Shown piece by piece: positions 28,230 to 39,057 of a stretch of 64,000 nucleotides of DNA. A program made the position numbers and the translations under genes. Position 1 is the first letter of the stretch; every line of letters begins with the position of its first letter. Source of the DNA: CAVVYA01 sp963752345. Lineage in GTDB: Bacteria > Pseudomonadota > Alphaproteobacteria > SMXQ01. The notes beneath the pieces were generated by a model. It saw nothing but the letters and a program-made list of their open reading frames with translations, was not told the DNA's origin and did no database searches. The stretch lies in assembly GCA_963752345.1 (NCBI GenBank), contig CAVVYA010000010.1, positions 60,177-124,176 on the forward strand. The letters run 5' to 3'.

Positions 28230-29429
28230 CTATAGGCTTGAAATGATTAACGAAATTTGACCGCCGGTATGGCGCTCAACACGGCCCGCCAGTTCCAGCT
28301 CCAAAAGGAGGGCCGCCAGCACGGCAGGGGAGAGATGGGCCCGGCGCCCGAGTTCGTCAACCGTGGCGGGAGAATAACCAAGGAGTTCCAGGACTTTAGC
28401 CCGGGCCGCGGCGAGATCCGCGTCGTCGGCGCCGATGCGTGGCGGGACGCTTCCGCCGTCCGGTCCTGGCGGCCCCGCGGGTGCCCCGGCGCCGTGCAGC
28501 GGGGCGCGTTGCGGCGACGGTGTCGCCACCGGCGCCGCCCGCGGCACGGCGGGTGTTCCGAGCGGTCCCAGGGCCGCCAGGACGTCCTCCACGCTCTCCA
28601 CCAGCCAGGCGCCGTCCTTGATCAGGCTGTTGCTGCCGCGCGCCCGCGGGTCGAGCGGCGAGCCCGGCACGGCCAGCACTTCGCGCCCCTGCTCGGCCGC
28701 CAGGCGGGCGGTGATCAGCGATCCCGAGCGCAACGCGGCCTCGACCACCACCACGGCGCGCGCCAGGCCGGAAATCAGGCGGTTGCGGTGGGGGAAATGG
28801 CGCGCCTGGGGCTGCAGCCCGAGCGGCTGCTCGGCGACGATGGCGCCCTCGGCGGCGATGCGCGCGGTCAGCGCCGCGTTCTCGCGCGGATAGACCACGT
28901 CGACGCCGCCGGCGACCACGGCCACCGTTCCCGTCTCGATTGCGCCCTCATGGGCCGCGGCATCGATGCCGCGCGCCAGGCCGGAGGTAACGACGAAGCC
29001 TTTCGCGCCGATGTCGCGCGCGAGCAGGGCGGCGAAGCGCCGCCCGTTGGTGGAGGCGTTGCGCGTGCCGACCACGGCGATCATGGTCTGCGCCAGGAGC
29101 TCGACGCGGCCGCGCACGGCGATGAGCGGCGGTGCGTCGGAAATGGCGGCGAGCGGCGCCGGGTAATCGGCTTCGCCGCGCGCGACCAGCCGGCCGCCGA
29201 TCTTGGCGAGCTCGGCGAGCTCCCGTTCGGCGGCCGAGCGCGACGCGATGCGGATCGGCTTGGCGCGCCCGCCGCGCCGGGCCAGGTCGGGCAGGGCTTC
29301 GAGGGCGGCTCGCGCGCTGCCATAACGGCCGAGCAATTGATGGAACGTGACGGGACCGACGTTCTCGCTGCGGATAAGCTGGAGCCAGTCGATCCGTTCA
29401 GCGTCGCTGAGGGTGTGACCGGCGCCCAT
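28230..29429 (-). CDS. dprA: DprA/Smf DNA-processing protein
   Basis: Single-strand DNA-binding protein of 399 aa that loads RecA during natural transformation. The Rossmann-like domain shows VVGTRNAS, SGLARGIDAAAH and SGSLITARLAAEQGREV. A Pro/Ala-rich linker (about 305-345) leads to the C-terminal winged-helix DML1-like domain (GYSPATVDELGRRAHLS). It lies between plsY and topA. Confidence 0.93.
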   Translation of the reverse strand: MGAGHTLSDAERIDWLQLIRSENVGPVTFHQLLGRYGSARAALEALPDLARRGGRAKPIRIASRSAAERELAELAKIGGRLVARGEADYPAPLAAISDAPPLIAVRGRVELLAQTMIAVVGTRNASTNGRRFAALLARDIGAKGFVVTSGLARGIDAAAHEGAIETGTVAVVAGGVDVVYPRENAALTARIAAEGAIVAEQPLGLQPQARHFPHRNRLISGLARAVVVVEAALRSGSLITARLAAEQGREVLAVPGSPLDPRARGSNSLIKDGAWLVESVEDVLAALGPLGTPAVPRAAPVATPSPQRAPLHGAGAPAGPPGPDGGSVPPRIGADDADLAAARAKVLELLGYSPATVDELGRRAHLSPAVLAALLLELELAGRVERHTGGQISLIISSL

Positions 29430-29444
29430 GCGTCATCTATCCGT

Positions 29445-30116
29445 TCATGCCGGTCTGCCGATGCGCGGCTCTTCGCCTTTGAGCAGGCGGCGGATGTTCG
29501 CATAGTGCTTGGCGATGACGAGCAGCGCAACGACGCTCGCCAGCACGGCCACGGTCTCGTCCGACCACAGGTAGGCATAGAGCGGCGCGAGAGCCATGGC
29601 GACCAGCGCGGCGAGCGAGGAAATGCGCGAACCCGCCGCGACGAGGAGCCAGGTCACCATGCAGGCGACGCCGACGGGCCACGATAGCGCGGTGAACGCG
29701 CCCATCGCGGTGGCGACGCCCTTGCCGCCCTTGAAACGCAGCCAGACGGGGAAAATGTGTCCGAGCACCGCGCCGAATCCGGCGACGCACGCCACCATAA
29801 CAAGCTCCGGCGGGCCGAAGGTGATATGCCATGCCAATTCAACCCATGGAACGATGGCATAGGCCATGGTGAACACGGCTACCGCGCCCTTGCCGCCATC
29901 GAGCAGTAGGGTCAGAGCGGCAAGGCCCTTCTTGCCGGTGCGCAGAACGTTGGTGGCGCCGATATTGCCGGAGCCGATGGCGCGGATGTCGCCGAAGCCC
30001 GCGAGCTTCGTGAGCAGAAGGCCGAAGGGAATCGAACCGAAAAGATACCCGGCCAGCAGGGGGATCAACACGAATACGAACAGCAGTATGGGGATGAACC
30101 ACTCGCTGTGCACCAT
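29445..30116 (-). CDS. plsY: Acyl-phosphate glycerol-3-phosphate acyltransferase PlsY
   Basis: Integral membrane acyltransferase of 223 aa making lysophosphatidic acid from acyl-phosphate. Conserved motifs GSIPFGLL, GSGNIGATNVLRTG and FKGGKGVATAMG are present. The ATG at 30116 lies 5 bp after the pyrC-like gene stop; an open frame continues further upstream but has no membrane character. Confidence 0.94.
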   Translation of the reverse strand: MVHSEWFIPILLFVFVLIPLLAGYLFGSIPFGLLLTKLAGFGDIRAIGSGNIGATNVLRTGKKGLAALTLLLDGGKGAVAVFTMAYAIVPWVELAWHITFGPPELVMVACVAGFGAVLGHIFPVWLRFKGGKGVATAMGAFTALSWPVGVACMVTWLLVAAGSRISSLAALVAMALAPLYAYLWSDETVAVLASVVALLVIAKHYANIRRLLKGEEPRIGRPA

Positions 30117-30121
30117 GGCGG

Positions 30122-31438
30122 CTAACGCCGCCCGGCGTGCGGTTCCGCCTCGAATACGGCGCGGCCGCCGACGATGGTGCGGATCGCCATGCCCTGGACC
30201 GGGCGGCCGTCGAACGGCGAGTTCTTCGATTTGCTGTGGAAGTTCTTCTCGTCGATCTTCCACGGCCGGTCGAGATCGAACAGCAGCAGATCGGCCGGCG
30301 CGCCCTTGGCGAGGCGGCCCGCCGGCAGGTCGAGAATGGTGGCCGGCGCCAGCGTCAGGCGGCGCAGCACGTCGAGCAGCGGCATGTGGCGGTTGTGCTG
30401 CAGCTCGAGCGCCAGCGGCAGCATCGTTTCGAGACCGATGATGCCGGGCTCCGCATGGGAGAACGGCAGACGTTTGCTTTCGGAATCGTGCGGCGCATGG
30501 TCCGAGGCGATGGCGTCGATCGTGCCGTCGGCAAGGCCGCGCACCACCGCCTGGCGGTCGCTTTCGCCGCGCAGCGGCGGCGACAGGCGGGCGAAGGTGC
30601 GGTATTCGCCGATCGCGGTCTCGTTCAGCCCGAAGTAGGGCGGCGCGGTGTCGCAGGTGACAGGCAGCCCGCGCGCCTTGGCCTGGCGGATGACCTCGAC
30701 GCCCTCGGCGGTCGAGATATGCGCGGCGTGATAACGGCCGCCGGTCAGCTCGACGAGGCGGATGTCGCGCTCCAGCATGATGACCTCGGCCGCGGCCGGA
30801 ATGCCGGCGAGCCCGAGCCGCGCCGACAGTTCGCCTTCATGTGCTTCGCCGCCGGCGGCGAGCCGCGGCTCTTCCGGATGCTGCACGATGATGCGGTTGA
30901 ATATCTTGGCATAGGCCAGCGCGCGGCGCATGACGACCGCGTCGGAGATCGCCTTGATGCCGTCGGTGAAGGCCACCGCGCCGGCTTCGGCGAGCAGGCC
31001 CATCTCGGCCATCTTGTCGCCGGCCGCGCCCTGGGTCACGGTGGCGTAGGTCCTGACGTTGGCCAGTCCGGCTTCACGGCCGCGCTGCAGAACGAAACCG
31101 ACCAGCGCCGGATTGTCGATCACCGGCTCGGTGTTGGGCAGGCAGACCATGGTGGTGACGCCGCCGGCGACCGCGGCGAGCGCCGCGGTGGCGATGGTTT
31201 CCTTGTGCTCCTCGCCGGGCTCGCGCGCCTGCACGCGCATGTCGACGAGGCCGGGCGCGAGGCAGAGGCCCTTGCAGTCGATGACGGTGGCGTCGGCCGG
31301 CTTGCCGTCGGCGAACAGGCGCGGGCCGAGGTCGGCAATACGGTCGCCCTCGACCAGCAGACTGCCGGTGGCATCGAGTCCGCTCGCCGGATCGAGCAGG
31401 CGCGCGTTGAGAAAGGCCGTGCGCGGCGCGTTGCTCAT
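30122..31438 (-). CDS. Dihydroorotase-like protein, probably inactive PyrC' partner of PyrB
   Basis: Amidohydrolase-fold protein of 438 aa homologous to dihydroorotase. The zinc HxH motif that normally follows GLVD is DMRVQAREPG, so both histidines are absent, and the later HH is PY (CDTAPPYFGL). HAAHIST and SDHAPH remain. Such homologues pair with aspartate transcarbamoylase as a structural subunit in Pseudomonas-type complexes. The start overlaps the pyrB stop by 4 bp (ATGA), supporting equimolar expression. True dihydroorotase would then be encoded elsewhere. Confidence 0.85.
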   Translation of the reverse strand: MSNAPRTAFLNARLLDPASGLDATGSLLVEGDRIADLGPRLFADGKPADATVIDCKGLCLAPGLVDMRVQAREPGEEHKETIATAALAAVAGGVTTMVCLPNTEPVIDNPALVGFVLQRGREAGLANVRTYATVTQGAAGDKMAEMGLLAEAGAVAFTDGIKAISDAVVMRRALAYAKIFNRIIVQHPEEPRLAAGGEAHEGELSARLGLAGIPAAAEVIMLERDIRLVELTGGRYHAAHISTAEGVEVIRQAKARGLPVTCDTAPPYFGLNETAIGEYRTFARLSPPLRGESDRQAVVRGLADGTIDAIASDHAPHDSESKRLPFSHAEPGIIGLETMLPLALELQHNRHMPLLDVLRRLTLAPATILDLPAGRLAKGAPADLLLFDLDRPWKIDEKNFHSKSKNSPFDGRPVQGMAIRTIVGGRAVFEAEPHAGRR

Positions 31439-32403
31439 GATGCGGCCGCCCCGTTGCGTTCCTCGGCCAACCGTCCGACCACGGCTTCGAGGCAGGCCAT
31501 GCGCACGGCGACGCCGACCTCGACCTGCTGCAGGATCAGGCTGCGCTCGATCTCGTCGGCCACTTCGGTGTCGATCTCGACGCCGCGGTTGAGCGGACCC
31601 GGGTGCATCACCACGGCGTCCGGCTTGGCCGCCGCCAGCATCTCGTGATCGAGCCCATAGTAGTGGGCATATTCGCGCGTCGAGGGCACGTAGGCGCCGT
31701 GCATGCGCTCGAGCTGCAGGCGCAGCATCATGACGACGTCGCAGCCCTCCAGGCCTTTCTGCATGTCGTAGAAGACCTCGACGCCGAAGCGTTCGACGGC
31801 GGCGGGCATCAGGGTCGGCGGGCCGATGACGCGCACCCTGGCGCCCATGGTCTGCAGCAGATGGATGTTGGAGCGGGCGACGCGGCTGTGCGCGACATCG
31901 CCGCAGATCGCGACGAGCAGCCCCTGGATGCGGCCCTTGCGCCGGCGGATGGCGAGCGCGTCGAGCAGCGCCTGGGTGGGATGTTCGTGGGCGCCGTCGC
32001 CGCCGTTGATCACCGAGCAGGTGACCTTCTGGGACAGCAGGTGCACCGCGCCCGAATTCGGATGACGCACGATCAGCACGTCGGGCTGCATGGCGTTGAG
32101 GGTGACGGCCGTGTCGATCAGCGTCTCGCCCTTCTTCACCGAAGAGGTGGCGACCGCCATGTTGATGACGTCGCCGCCGAGCCGCTTGCCGGCGAGCTCG
32201 AACGAGGTGCGGGTGCGGGTCGATTCCTCGAAGAACAGGTTCATGATCGTCCGCCCGCGCAGGATGGAGAGCTTCTCCTTGCGCGCGTTGACGGCGATAT
32301 AGCCTTCCGCGAGATCCAGCAGATGGGTGATCTCGTCGGGCGAAAGGCCTTCGATGCCAAGGATATGGCGGTGCGGGAAACGGGACTTGGAGGGGGCGCT
32401 CAT
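31435..32403 (-). CDS. pyrB: Aspartate carbamoyltransferase catalytic subunit
   Basis: Second step of pyrimidine synthesis, 322 aa. The carbamoyl-phosphate site is STRTRTSFELAGKRLGG (near residues 55-71), with HPTQALLDAL and the aspartate-binding MLRLQLER segment. It is the first gene of the pyrB - pyrC-like - plsY - dprA - topA - rnr - DUF983 string, so the promoter probably lies in 32404-32560. Confidence 0.95.
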   Translation of the reverse strand: MSAPSKSRFPHRHILGIEGLSPDEITHLLDLAEGYIAVNARKEKLSILRGRTIMNLFFEESTRTRTSFELAGKRLGGDVINMAVATSSVKKGETLIDTAVTLNAMQPDVLIVRHPNSGAVHLLSQKVTCSVINGGDGAHEHPTQALLDALAIRRRKGRIQGLLVAICGDVAHSRVARSNIHLLQTMGARVRVIGPPTLMPAAVERFGVEVFYDMQKGLEGCDVVMMLRLQLERMHGAYVPSTREYAHYYGLDHEMLAAAKPDAVVMHPGPLNRGVEIDTEVADEIERSLILQQVEVGVAVRMACLEAVVGRLAEERNGAAAS

Positions 32404-32560
32404 TAAAGCGGCACTATATGCCGCGCCCCGAGGTCAGCGCAAGGTGACGCCGGCGGAAATTTGACGATGCGTTCGCGCTGCCGTCCACGCCGGCGAAAAC
32501 CGGCGCCGAACCGGGGCTAAACGGCCCGGCGCCTCGATTCCCGGCAGGTCCCGGGCGTCT

Positions 32561-33865
32561 CTAGTTGCGCGACAGCTTGAGCGCCCCGTCCTTGACGAGG
32601 AGGATCTTGGTGCGCTCGCCGGTGATGCCGAAGTCGTCGTCGTTGATCAGCAGCATGGTGCCGTCGCCCAGGATCGCGATGCCTTCCAGCTTGTTCGGCG
32701 CTTCCGGCACCTTCGAGCTGTCGAAGCGCAGCGTCTTGGCTGGCACCTTGATGCCGAGCTCGGCGATGTCCTTGTTGGCCTCCAGCGAGGGTGAGGTGGC
32801 GATGTCGTCCCACTTGCTGCCGAGAATATTGGTCGCACCCGCCAGGCCGATCTCGTGGATGCGGGTGATATTGTCGGTGCGTTCGAGCACCAGCATGCGG
32901 TCGGTGCCGAGCGCCGACATTTCGCTGATGCGCACCGAGCTCTGGGTCTTGGCGTTGTAGGCCTTCGGATCCTCGAGCAGGTAGACGTATTCGCCGATGA
33001 CCTTGCCCGTCGCGCGATCCATCTTGAACAGCCGCGTGTTGGCTGCGTTGCGGTAGGTCGCGCTGTCGGGATTGGCGAGCGGGTTTTGCACCAGGAAGTA
33101 GAGGAAACGCTCATCGGGCGACATGGCGAGCGATTCGATGCCGCGGTTGCCCTGGCGCTTGGCCAGAATGGCGGGCAGGCTGGCCTCGATGTCGTATTTT
33201 GCGTCCTTGAAGTCCTTTTCCGTGCCGGCCGGCACCAGGCGCTTGATCACCCGGCCGTCGGCGGCGGTATGGATCAGGCCCGGGGCATTTTCGTCGCTCA
33301 GCCAATAGGTGCCGTCGCGCAGGCGCACGATGCCTTCGAGGTCGACGCCGCTCGGATCCTGCTGCAATCGCTTGCCCGCGCCGTCGAACGGAATATCCGT
33401 GCTGGCGATCGTCAGCGGGTTGACGATGCCGGTGAGCGGCCGGCCGTCGCGGTCCTTGAGCGCGATGATGTCGACCACGCGGAAGGTCTGGTCGGGCAGG
33501 AGCTCGACGGTGAAGATCGAAGGCGCGTAGCCCGGCAGCGGATAGAGGCGGCCGCCCTTGGTGGCGCCGCACATCTGCGCGGGCGTCAGTCCGGTGATGG
33601 CCTGGCCTTCGTCGTCGCAGGTGAAATTCGGACCGCGGTCGCTGACCGTGTAGACCAGGTTCGCCGGTTCGCCGGCACGATGAAACGCGCCGCTGCCGAT
33701 GCCGATGCGCATCTCGATCGTTTTGCCGCCCTGGAATTGATACGGGCCGAGATTGAGCAGGGGATCTTTGGTGGTGTAGGTGGTGATGGTCTGCTGCGCT
33801 TGGACCGACGCGGGGACGAACATCGCCAGGGCGGCGAGGGCAACGGCGAACGCCGGGCGTTTCAT
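32561..33865 (-). CDS. Secreted phytase-like esterase family protein
   Basis: Exported protein of 434 aa; signal peptide residues 1-23 (ends SVQAQQ). It matches the esterase-like activity of phytase family: an acidic beta-propeller with VSDRGPNFTC, GVDLEGIVRLRDGTYWLSDE, GNRGIESLAMSPDERFLYFL and LEGIAILGDGTMLLINDDDFG. These loops probably bind calcium. The substrate cannot be deduced; alkaline-phosphatase or phytase activity is suggested only by the family name. Monocistronic. Confidence 0.8.
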   Translation of the reverse strand: MKRPAFAVALAALAMFVPASVQAQQTITTYTTKDPLLNLGPYQFQGGKTIEMRIGIGSGAFHRAGEPANLVYTVSDRGPNFTCDDEGQAITGLTPAQMCGATKGGRLYPLPGYAPSIFTVELLPDQTFRVVDIIALKDRDGRPLTGIVNPLTIASTDIPFDGAGKRLQQDPSGVDLEGIVRLRDGTYWLSDENAPGLIHTAADGRVIKRLVPAGTEKDFKDAKYDIEASLPAILAKRQGNRGIESLAMSPDERFLYFLVQNPLANPDSATYRNAANTRLFKMDRATGKVIGEYVYLLEDPKAYNAKTQSSVRISEMSALGTDRMLVLERTDNITRIHEIGLAGATNILGSKWDDIATSPSLEANKDIAELGIKVPAKTLRFDSSKVPEAPNKLEGIAILGDGTMLLINDDDFGITGERTKILLVKDGALKLSRN

Positions 33866-34148
33866 GGAGACCTCCGAATTGGACCTGAACGGCCGTGGTT
33901 CGGCCGACGGCTGCTTTTACCGCGTCCGTTGTGACAGGACGGCGACCGCCGCAGGCGCTCGAGGATCGCGCGAAACCGCGCCAGGCCTCGAATTTTGTTC
34001 GTTTCCGGATGGTTAGAAGGGTTGCGTTAACCAGCCTTGGCGCGCATGGCGGATCGGCTGGTTTACCGATCTTTAAGAGGAATTCGCCATAAATCACGGA
34101 AGTTGCAACAGGCACCGAAACGGTGCGCCTCTTGGGCAGGAAGCTTTC

Positions 34149-36156
34149 ATGTTTACGACGCTGAGCGACCTAAAAATCAAAATCAAGGTTCTGGCCGGTT
34201 TCGGCATCGTGCTGACCTTATTCGGCGTGGTTTCGATCAGCAGCGTGGTGAGTTTCCGGATCACCGACCGCACGCTGGGCGATTTCGTTTCCCATAGCGC
34301 CCTGGACGGCAAGGCCACCGATGCGCAGCTCGACGTCCAACGGTTGCGCCGCGCCGCATCGGTCTACCTCTATACGGGAAGCGCGGACTCGCTGAAGAAC
34401 GCGCGCGCCGCCGTTGCCAGCCTCAAGGAAAATCTCGAGGCCATGATCGCGATGACGCCCAAGCAGGAATACATGACCCTGCTGAATAGCGCGCTCGAGG
34501 ATATGGCGCAGTACGGCGAAGGCATCGAAAAGCTCGTGCAGGTGAAGACCAACGCCGCCGATATTCAGACCAATGTGCTCGATCCGCGCGGCGTGGCGAT
34601 GCACAACAGCGCGTCGGCTTTCACCGCGCGTTCGCTCGCCGACAAGGATTTCCAGGCCGGTACCATCGGCGGGCAATTGCTCGAGCGGGCGCTGCTCTGC
34701 CGCTATTACGTCAGCGAGATGATCGCCCGTCAGGATTGGTCCAAGATCGAAGCCGGCCGGCGCGAGCTGGAACTCATGCAGGTCGCCGCCGAGCGGCTTG
34801 ACCGGGCGAGTTTACCGCAGGAACGCATCGCGCTGGTCGATCAGCTGCTCAAGGACAGCCAAAGTTTCGTCGACGGCGCCAACAAAATGGCCGAACTGGT
34901 CGAAGTGGCTGAAACGCTTCTCAATGGCCCTTTGATGAGGAGCGCCGACACGCTCGCCCAGCGTATCGTCGAGGTGAGCAAGGGTATCGCGGGTGAGACG
35001 GCGGCGCTGTCCGACCAAACCGTCAAGACCACCAAGGTTGCCATGTCGGTCGTGCTGATTGCCGCCGGCACCGCGATCCTCAGCGGCCTGTTCATCGCTT
35101 GGTTGCTCGGGCGCGTCATCTCCAATCCGATCACGCGCATGACCGCGGTGATGGCGCGGCTCGCCAACCGGGAGTGGGATACCGAAGTGACGTCGCTCGA
35201 GCGTAAGGATGAGATCGGCGCCATGGCCCAGGCGGTGCAGATCTTCAAGCAGAACGGTCAGGACAACGAACGCCTGCAGATCGAGGCCGAGGTGGCCCGC
35301 CGCAAGCGCAAGGAAGAGATGCAGGTGCTTGCCACCTCGTTCGAGGAAGCGGTGGGCAGCGTCGTGCATGGCCTCGCTTCGGCAGCGACCGAGATGAATG
35401 CGCTGGCCGAACAGATGGCGACCGCCGTGAGCGAGACCAACACACGGTCGTCGGCGGTGGCGGCCGCGTCCGAGCAGGCCTCGGCGAATATTCAGACCGT
35501 CGCCTCGGCGACCGAGGAACTGTCGTCGTCGGTGCAGGAAATTGCCCGCCAGGTGCAGACCTCGACCAACAGCACGCAGCAGGCCGTAAGCGAAGTCGAA
35601 AAGACCAACGTGCAGGTCGAAGGGCTCGCCAGCAACGCGGAACAAATCGGCGAAATCGTCAAGATCATCGCCGACATCGCCAATCAGACCAATCTGCTGG
35701 CGCTCAATGCCACGATCGAGGCCGCGCGCGCCGGCGAAGCGGGCAAGGGCTTCGCGGTGGTCGCCTCCGAGGTGAAGAACCTGGCGACGCAGACCGCCAA
35801 GGCGACCGAGGAAATCAGCAATCAGATCCAGGCCATTCAGGGCTCGACGCTCGGCGCCGTGAAGGCCATCCGCAACATCGGCCTGACCATCGGCAAGGTG
35901 AACGAAATCGCCACGTCGATCGCCTCGGCGGTCGAACAGCAAGGCTCGGCGACAACCGAAATCGCCCGCAATATCCAGGAAACCGCCACCGGCACGCAGC
36001 AGGTTTCCGCGCAACATCAACGGTGTCACCGAGGCGGCGAGCAAGACCGAGCACGCAACCGGCCAGGTGCTTCACGCAGCAGGCGATCTGTCGCGTCAAT
36101 CGGAGATGCTGCGCGCCGAGGTGGTCAAGTTTATCGAAAAGGTGCGGGCCGCCTGA
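34149..36156 (+). CDS. Methyl-accepting chemotaxis protein, one frame break near the end
   Basis: Transmembrane chemoreceptor. Residues about 8-40 form TM1; a periplasmic helical sensor follows; TM2 (VVLIAAGTAILSGLFIAWLL) leads to a HAMP domain and the signalling domain with the hairpin tip EAARAGEAGKGFAVVASEVK. Near 36012 an extra C shifts the frame after QQVSA; the intended continuation is NINGVTEAASKTEHATGQV, ending FIEKVRAA. Repaired length is 668 aa. A strong terminator follows. Confidence 0.9.
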
Positions 36157-36184
36157 CCGGCACCTTTGTTTCCTCAGAGAGGGC

Positions 36185-36215
36185 ACGGGGCGGCTGCGGC
36201 CGCCCCGTTTTTTTG
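36185..36215. terminator. Intrinsic terminator after the chemoreceptor gene
   Basis: CGGGGCGGC and GCCGCCCCG form a perfect stem followed by seven T. It also lies downstream of the oppositely oriented CoA-transferase gene (ends at 36238). Confidence 0.85.
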
Positions 36216-36237
36216 TGCCCGAAGTTGGCCTTGCCTC

Positions 36238-37489
36238 TTAGATAATTCCGTTGCGGCGCAATTGCGCGCGCTGCTGCGCGTCGAGTTGCAGCAACTCGGC
36301 CAGCACCTCGTCCGTATGCTGGCCGAGCGTCGGCGGCGCATGGCGATAGGTCGGCGGGCTCGCCGACAGCTTGATCGGGCAGGACAGCAGCGGCACCGGC
36401 TCGGCGCCGGCCGACGGGTGCGGCATTTCCATCGACATGTTGCGCGCCTGGACCTGCGGATCGGCGAACACCTCGGTCATGGTATTGACCGGGCCGCAGG
36501 GCACGCCTCGCGATTCGAGTCCGGTGACCCAATAGCCCGTCGGATGCTGAACCGTGATCTCGTTGAGGATCGCGGTGAGCGCCACGCGGTTCTCGATGCG
36601 CGCTGTGTTGCGCGCGAAGCGCGGATCGGCTGCCAGCTCCGGCCGTTTGGCGAAGGCGCAGAACTTGGCGAACTGGCCGTCATTGCCGATGGCGAGGATG
36701 ACATGGCCGTCGGCCGAGTCGAAAACGTCGTAAGGCACGATGGTCGGATGGCCATTGCCGAGGCGCGGCGGATTCTCGCCCGACAGCAGGGTGTAGATGC
36801 CGAGATAGGTCATCCACGAAACCTGCGAATCGAGCAGCGACATGTCGACCTGCTGGCCCTCGCCGGTGCGCTCGCGGTGGCGCAACGCCGCGAGGATGCC
36901 GATGGTGGCGTGCGCGCCGCACATCAGATCGGCGATGCCGATGCCGACCTTGAGCGGGCGACCGTCCGGCTCGCCGGTGACGCTCATGATGCCGCCCATG
37001 CCCTGGGCGAGGAAATCGTAGCCGGCGCGCTTGGCATAGGGGCCCGTCTGGCCGAAGCCGGTGATCGAGCAATAGATCAGGCCGGGCTGGTCCTTGCGCA
37101 GGCTCTCGTAATCGAGCCCGAGCTTCTTGAGCGAGCCGACCTTGAAGTTCTCCACCACCACGTCGCGATTGGGCGATCAGCTTGCGCGCGAGCGCCTGAC
37201 CCTCGGGCTTGGTGAAATCGATGGTGATCGAGCGCTTGTTGCGGTTGGCCGACAGATAATAGGCGCTCTCGGTGGTGTCGCTGCCGTCCGGCGCCTTGAG
37301 GAAGGGCGGTCCCCATTTGCGCGTGTCGTCGCCGGCGTCCGGCCGCTCGACCTTGATCACGTCGGCGCCGAGATCGCCCAGCATCTGGGTGCAGCTCGGC
37401 CCCGCCAGGACGCGGGTGATATCGAAAACGCGCACGCCGGCGAGCGGGCCAGCGGAGGCGCCAGTCGGGAAGGGGGATGTTTCGGTCAT
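36238..37489 (-). CDS. CaiB/BaiF family CoA-transferase, one frame break
   Basis: Class III CoA-transferase that moves CoA between carboxylic acids. The N-terminal part MTETSPFPTGASAGPLAG to ARKLIAQS is in one frame; from DVVVENFKVG it is in another, one extra base near 37164 being responsible. Repaired length is 416 aa, the family norm. Conserved pieces: RVLAGPSCTQMLGDLGADVIK, GFGQTGPYA, and IADLMCG holding the catalytic Asp. The acid substrate is unknown. It follows the AEC transporter gene, so both may act on an organic acid. Confidence 0.88.
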
Positions 37490-37503
37490 GGTCTCGGGTC
37501 CTG

Positions 37504-38455
37504 TCAGTGGGAAATCGCGATGAGGATGGGCAGGGTGACGAAGGCGGCAAGCGTGGTCGCGGTGACGGCGCCGGCCATGAGCCGCGCGTCGCCGCCGAGC
37601 AGCCGCGCCAGGACATAGGCCGAGGCGGAGATCGGCAATCCACCATAAAGTAGAGCCACGCTCAGCGCATCGCCCGAGAGTCCGAGCGGCACGCCGATGA
37701 GCGCCACGACCGCGGGAAACAGCGCCAGCTTGAGCGCGCCGGTGAGGACGATGATCGGGACGGCGCTGCGCGCCGCCGCCAGATCGAGCGCGGCGCCCAC
37801 GGTGAGCAGCCCCATCGGCATGGCCGCCGTGCCCAGCCATTGCAGCACGGTCTGGACGACGGACGGCAGCGTCACATGAGACAGGCTGGACGAGCACGCC
37901 GAGCACGCAGGCGACGATCAGCGGATTGGTCACGATGAGCCGCGCCAGCGCGAACGGCCGGAGAGGTGCGCTGTCCGGTCCGGTGGTGCTGCGCGCCACC
38001 ACGATGACGCTCAGCAGGTTGACCAGCGGGATCACCGACACGATGGCGATGGCCAAGATCGCCAGCCCGTCCTCGCCCCACAAGGCGAAGACCGGCGCGA
38101 CGCCGACGTAGGTATTGGGCCGGATGGCGCCCTGGAACACCGAGCCGAACGACGGGCCGGACAGCTTGAGCCACGGGCGCAGCGCCAGCACGAGGCCGGC
38201 GACTGCCAGCGTCGCGCCGGCCAGGCTGGCTGCGATCGGGCCATAGGCCACGGCGGCGAGATCGGCGCGCGCCAGGCTGAGGAACAGCAGCGACGGCAAC
38301 AGCAGGTAGTAGGTGAGATTCTCGGCCAGCGGCCAGAACCGCTCGCCGCCGAAGGACTTGCCGAAGCGGCGGCCCGGAATGCCGAGCCGCTTGAGGACAT
38401 AGCCGAGGACGATGAGGGCGAAGACGGGACCGAGCGCGGCGACGATCGCGCTCAA
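37504..38455 (-). CDS. AEC family (auxin efflux carrier-like) transporter, one frame break
   Basis: Membrane transporter of about 316 aa with ten hydrophobic segments. N-terminal half has PFALIVLGYVLKR-type start, FQGAIRPNTYVGVA and NPLIVACVLGV; the frame then shifts near 37885 by one extra C and resumes as LSHVTLPSVVQTVLQWLG with AAMPMGLLTVGA. The start appears to be TTG overlapping the ruvX stop. Family members export malonate or other organic anions; the adjacent CoA-transferase gene fits such a substrate. Confidence 0.82.
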
Positions 38456-38950
38456 GGCCGGGGCTCCGGCGGCGCGCCCGATCGCGCCGTCGCCGCGAGA
38501 TTGTCGAGCAAGCCTTGCAGGATATAGGCGGCGGCGATCTTGTCGATGTTCTCGGCGCGCTTCTTGCGCGACATGTCGGCTTCCAGCATGGCCCGTTCGG
38601 CCGCCACCGTGGACAGCCGCTCGTCCCAGAAGCAGAGATCGAGGTCGGCCACGGTCAGCAGGTTGGCGGCGAACTGGCGCACCGATTGGCAGCGCGGCCC
38701 TTCGCTGCCGTCCATGTTGATCGGCAGGCCGATGACCAGGGCGCCCACGTCATGCTCGGTCGACCAGCCTGAGCAGCCACTTGGCATCGTCGCTGAACTT
38801 GGTGCGCTTGATGGTTTCGAGCGGGGTGGCGATGGCGCGCGATACATCGGACAGCGCCAGGCCGACCGTCTTGCTGCCGACATCGAGGCCGAGCAGCCGT
38901 TGGCGCGGCTTGAGCAGGCCCGCAAGCTCGCTGGGGTTGCGGAGGGGCAT
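38452..38950 (-). CDS. ruvX: RuvX / YqgF Holliday-junction resolvase-like protein, one frame break
   Basis: RNase H-fold protein involved in rRNA 5' maturation and possibly recombination. Motif LLGLDVGSKTVGLALSD carries the first catalytic Asp; later GLPINMDGSEGP and WDERLSTVAAERAMLEAD. The frame shifts near 38759 by one extra base between LRLVD and EHDVGALVIG. Repaired length is 165 aa. It is divergent from gatC with about 107 bp between. Confidence 0.88.
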
Positions 38951-39057
38951 GGTGGGTGATAACGTGCCGGCTCTTGCGGCCAGAGCCTTGGATTTGCCTG
39001 GAGTTTCCGGGGCTTCCGGGGCGCCGCACCCCCACCCGATCGGAGACACTTAACCAG

